NCBI GenBank assembly: GCA_007131555.1
Contig: SLQH01000243.1
Span: forward strand, 1 to 9,112
Source of the DNA: Planctomycetota bacterium
Lineage (GTDB): Bacteria; Planctomycetota; UBA11346
DNA length: 9,112 nucleotides
Direction of reading: 5' to 3'
The notes under the pieces were generated by a model that saw nothing but the letters and a program-made list of their open reading frames with translations, searched no databases and was not told the DNA's origin. Both the position numbers and the translations under genes were made by a program. This document shows, piece after piece, positions 7,008 to 9,112 of this stretch (the stretch's first letter is position 1; each line of letters begins with the position of its first letter).

Positions 7008-7376
7008 ATGGCTTGCGAACATCTGACGATTCAGCCCTATCAGAATCTGGTCTTGGCCACCATCACCAAGGCGCGTTTGGTGGATGGTCAGACCATCAAC
7101 GAGATCGGTACCGAATTGATGCGTCAATTGGAGTTGTATCCACGCATCAGCCTGATCATTGAACTGGGCCAAGTGGCGCAGATGTCCTCGGCCATGCTGG
7201 GCAAGTTCATCGCCATCCACAAGAAGGTCCAGGAATACCGAGGGCGGATGGCCTTGACAGGAGTTGGCAAGGGTCTGATGCCCTTGTTTACCGTCACCAA
7301 ACTCGACAAGCTGTTGGATATCCGCAGTGAGGACGCCGAAGAGGTATTGCTGGCCTTCCGGCGTCGAGGGCCATGA
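7008..7376 (+). CDS. STAS-domain anti-sigma-factor antagonist
   Basis: This 122-residue single-domain protein has the SpoIIAA/RsbV length and pattern: an N-terminal strand region, LIIELGQVAQMSSAMLGKFI (49-68), a conserved helix IHKKVQEYRGR, and the C-terminal TVTKLDKLLDI block. S60 or S61 is the expected phosphorylation site. The classical aspartate before the serine pair is replaced by M59. In partner switching the unphosphorylated form binds the anti-sigma kinase and frees its target; phosphorylation switches it off. Start 7008 is chosen because GAGGA (6996-7000) lies seven bases upstream and the domain begins there; an in-frame ATG at 6948 lies inside the preceding gene. The stop of that gene is ten bases upstream, so the two are surely co-transcribed. 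Confidence 0.9.
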   Translation: MACEHLTIQPYQNLVLATITKARLVDGQTINEIGTELMRQLELYPRISLIIELGQVAQMSSAMLGKFIAIHKKVQEYRGRMALTGVGKGLMPLFTVTKLDKLLDIRSEDAEEVLLAFRRRGP

Positions 7377-7771
7377 CCGACAATCTGACGGTTGTGGTGC
7401 AGCGGCGGGTGCCCAGTCAGAACAGTACCCAGTACCGTCACTGGCGGGCCTATGCCAAGGAGCGGGACCTGTGGTTCGTGCTGTTGCGCCGGGCCTTGGT
7501 TCCCAAGCCGCGTGAGCGCCGCCGAGTATCGTTGGTCATCCGTAGCTATCGAACCCGCTTATGTGATGCCGCCAATCTGGTCGGAGGCGCCAAGCCGATT
7601 CCCGATGCCCTGATCCGGCTCGGCTATCTGTATGACGACAGCCCCCAGTGGATGCAGTGCGCCTACGAACAGCATCGGGTGCCGGCAGCCGAAGAGCGTA
7701 CCGAGATCGAATTCGTTTCTGTTGGGAGAGACCGGACGACGGTTTCATCGGGGGTCGATCCGGCTCCGTGA
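7373..7771 (+). CDS. RusA-like endodeoxyribonuclease-family protein
   Basis: This 132-residue protein carries the spacing of the RusA Holliday-junction resolvase family. RVSLVIRSYRTRLCDAANL (51-69) is followed by GGAKPIPDALIRLGYLYDDS (71-90) and a final strand RTEIEF (109-114). RusA uses acidic residues in a DxDN motif, a lysine and a DD pair. Here D65, N68, K74, D78 and D88-D89 are present, but the second acidic position is alanine (DAAN). Catalysis is therefore uncertain. The family cuts branched DNA and is common in phages and prophages. The ATG overlaps the STAS stop codon (ATGA at 7373-7376), indicating translational coupling to the regulatory operon. The last 18 residues (after 114) look unstructured. 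The family call rests on motif spacing and is moderate. Confidence 0.6.
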   Translation: MTDNLTVVVQRRVPSQNSTQYRHWRAYAKERDLWFVLLRRALVPKPRERRRVSLVIRSYRTRLCDAANLVGGAKPIPDALIRLGYLYDDSPQWMQCAYEQHRVPAAEERTEIEFVSVGRDRTTVSSGVDPAP

Positions 7772-7927
7772 CCATGTGTCACACCCGGCCACTGACGTCA
7801 CGATCTACCTTCAACGGTTGTCCTGGCCGTCAGTATCCATTCATGCCTCAGGTCTGGAGCCTGAAGGGCGCAGCGCCTGGGCCGGTGGGTTCTGATGTCA
7901 GGATCCTGGGAGAGGGGACGAGTCATC
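7772..7927 (+). other. Gap before the GYF_2 gene with short inverted repeats
   Basis: The 156 bases between the RusA-like stop and the GYF_2 start contain GTGTCACAC (7776-7784), the eight-base palindrome TGACGTCA (7793-7800), and an inverted repeat ACTGACG (7791-7797) with CGTCAGT (7828-7834). A weak hairpin, GGCG-CAG-CGCC, lies near 7867-7877 without a T-tract, so a terminator is not supported. A regulator-binding site is possible but not shown. No convincing -35/-10 pair was found. Confidence 0.3.
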
Positions 7928-9112
7928 ATGAGCCATCAATGGTATCTGGTGTCAGCCCGTGGTGAGCAGGGGCCGATTGAGACGGTCCAACTCAAACATC
8001 TTGCTTCTGCTGGTCGTATTTCGCCCCAGACCATGATCCGTCGGGCGTCCGATGCGAAGCCCTTTCCGGCCGGTCGTGTCAAGGGGCTGTTCCCTGAGGC
8101 GGCAGCCAAGCCGTCAGCCCAGGCCGGAGATGTGCGATTGGAGTTCTTTGTTGTCGCCGGGGAGCGCGAGCATGGTCCTTTTACGATTGCCCAGCTCAAG
8201 GAATTGGCGGCTCAAGACAAGATCCATCCGGGGACCCGGGTGCTTAATGTCGATTTGACCATCACCAACTCAGCCCGGCGCATCAAGGGCTTGTTCTCAG
8301 ATGAGGCTATTGCCGCCTATGAAGAGCATGTGGCCCGAGAAAAAGCCCGTGCCCGAGCGCCAGGATGGATGATCGTACGAGCTCATGGCGAGATGGGGCC
8401 GTTTACCGCCGCCCAGCTCAAGGAACTGGCCCAAGACCAAGAGATCGACCGCGACACCATGGTGCGCCGCAGTGATCTCAATCGGGCTGTGCCGGCCGCC
8501 AAGGTCAAGGGGCTGTTCCCTGAGGTGGCGGCTGTTGTGGATGATACTGCGCAACGGGCTGCCCGCGAGGAAGCCGAACGTCAGGCTCGCGCTGCTGAGG
8601 AGCAGGCCGCCCGTGAGGAGGCTGAACGTCAAGCCCGCGCTGCTGAGGAACAAGCCGCCCGTGAGGAAGCTGAGCGTCAGGCCCGCGCTGCTGAGGAGCA
8701 AGCCGCCCGTGAGGAGGCCGAGCGCCAGGCTCGCGCTGCTGAGGAGCAGGCCGCCCGTGAGGAGGCCGAACGTCAGGTTCGCGCTGCTGAGGAGCAAGCT
8801 GCCCGTGAGGAGGCCGAACGTCAATCCCGCGCCGCCGAGGAGCAGGCTGCCCGCGAGGAAGCTGAACGTCAGGCCCGCGCTGCTGAGGAACAGGCCGCTC
8901 GCGAGGAGGCTGAACGTCAGGCCTGCGCCGCTGAGGAACAGGCTGTCCGTGAGGAGGCTGAACGTCAGGTTCGCGCTGCTGAGGAGCAAGCCGCCCGTGA
9001 GGAAGCTGAGCGTCAGGCCCGCGCTGCTGAGGAGCAAGCCGTCCGTGAGGAGGCCGAACGTCAAGCCCACGCCGCTGAGGAACAGGCTGTCCGTGAGGAG
9101 GCTGAACGTCAA
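7928..9112 (+). CDS. Triple GYF_2 (DUF4339) domain protein with long charged helical repeat (C-terminus cut by window edge)
   Basis: The frame is open from 7928 to the right edge (395 codons, no stop), so the C-terminus is missing. Three GYF_2-type domains are visible near residues 4-56, 72-123 and 147-198. Each has an aromatic opening strand, a GP motif (15-16, 83-84, 157-158), a QLKxLA helix and a closing [VI]KGLF. GYF_2 domains are taken as protein-interaction modules, often in membrane or regulatory proteins of these phyla. From residue 213 the chain is a 16-residue repeat of the type REEAERQARAAEEQAA, rich in Glu/Arg pairs and strongly helix-forming, as in TolA-like or single-helix spacers. 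No membrane segment is seen in the visible part. AGAGGGG (7911-7917) precedes the start by ten bases; an in-frame ATG at 7895 is an alternative that would add eleven residues. The protein's function is unknown. Confidence 0.85.
   Translation, partial: MSHQWYLVSARGEQGPIETVQLKHLASAGRISPQTMIRRASDAKPFPAGRVKGLFPEAAAKPSAQAGDVRLEFFVVAGEREHGPFTIAQLKELAAQDKIHPGTRVLNVDLTITNSARRIKGLFSDEAIAAYEEHVAREKARARAPGWMIVRAHGEMGPFTAAQLKELAQDQEIDRDTMVRRSDLNRAVPAAKVKGLFPEVAAVVDDTAQRAAREEAERQARAAEEQAAREEAERQARAAEEQAAREEAERQARAAEEQAAREEAERQARAAEEQAAREEAERQVRAAEEQAAREEAERQSRAAEEQAAREEAERQARAAEEQAAREEAERQACAAEEQAVREEAERQVRAAEEQAAREEAERQARAAEEQAVREEAERQAHAAEEQAVREEAERQ
8564..9112 (+). repeat. 48-bp tandem repeat array inside the GYF_2 gene
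   Basis: Units begin at 8564, 8612, 8660 and every 48 bases on to 9092: eleven full copies and a partial one at the edge. Each unit encodes 16 residues of the form REEAERQARAAEEQAA. Copies differ mainly at third codon positions (CGC/CGT, GAG/GAA, CAG/CAA), with occasional residue changes such as Q-V-R, Q-S-R, Q-A-C and Q-A-H. The array continues past the window. Confidence 0.97.

Noticed and set aside
7867..7877. Rho-independent terminator after the RusA-like gene
   Set aside because: The stem is only four pairs and is not followed by a T-tract.
8297..9112. Minus-strand Leu/Ser/Gly-rich repetitive frame at the right edge
   Set aside because: It is the antisense of the 48-bp repeat array; its apparent hydrophobic repeats come from reverse-complementing Glu/Ala/Arg codons.
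8564..9112. CRISPR array
   Set aside because: The 48-bp units are contiguous with no unique spacers and keep an open coding frame.

Overview
The window is GC-rich and almost fully coding. It carries bacterial signalling and envelope genes that, taken together, resemble the Planctomycetota or a related PVC-group phylum: a membrane-spanning Hanks-type Ser/Thr kinase with a very long C-terminal part, a GAF-SpoIIE phosphatase-HATPase fusion next to a STAS protein, a GYF_2 (DUF4339) repeat protein, and a short lipoate ligase-like protein. The lineage is an inference from gene style only; there is no rRNA or other phylogenetic marker here.

Layout. Minus strand, left part: a Ser/Thr protein kinase starts at 2404 and runs off the left edge (801 codons visible). 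Upstream of it, on the same strand, a lipoate-protein ligase A-family gene occupies 3632 to 2859. The 454 bases between them hold no convincing gene, but they contain a long inverted repeat (2563-2592 against 2776-2806) with further nested hairpins, a candidate structured RNA or palindromic element.

Plus strand, right part: reading away from the ligase, a tightly packed run starts at 3827. It comprises a membrane-anchored protein with four LysM domains (3827-5254), a GAF + PP2C/SpoIIE phosphatase + anti-sigma-type HATPase fusion (5261-6997), a STAS anti-sigma-factor antagonist (7008-7376), and a small RusA-like endonuclease-family protein (7373-7771, overlapping the STAS gene by four bases). 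After a 156-base gap comes a protein with three GYF_2 domains followed by a long charged helical region encoded by a 48-bp tandem repeat. It starts at 7928 and runs off the right edge.

How the genes may work together (inference): the LysM protein could bind peptidoglycan or a related envelope polymer. The phosphatase/kinase fusion and the STAS protein form a compact partner-switching pair in which one polypeptide carries both opposing activities on the phosphorylated STAS protein. No sigma factor lies in the window, so the output is unknown. The RusA-like gene is the unexpected member of the operon. The two edge genes are both partial, so their full lengths and C-termini cannot be judged.
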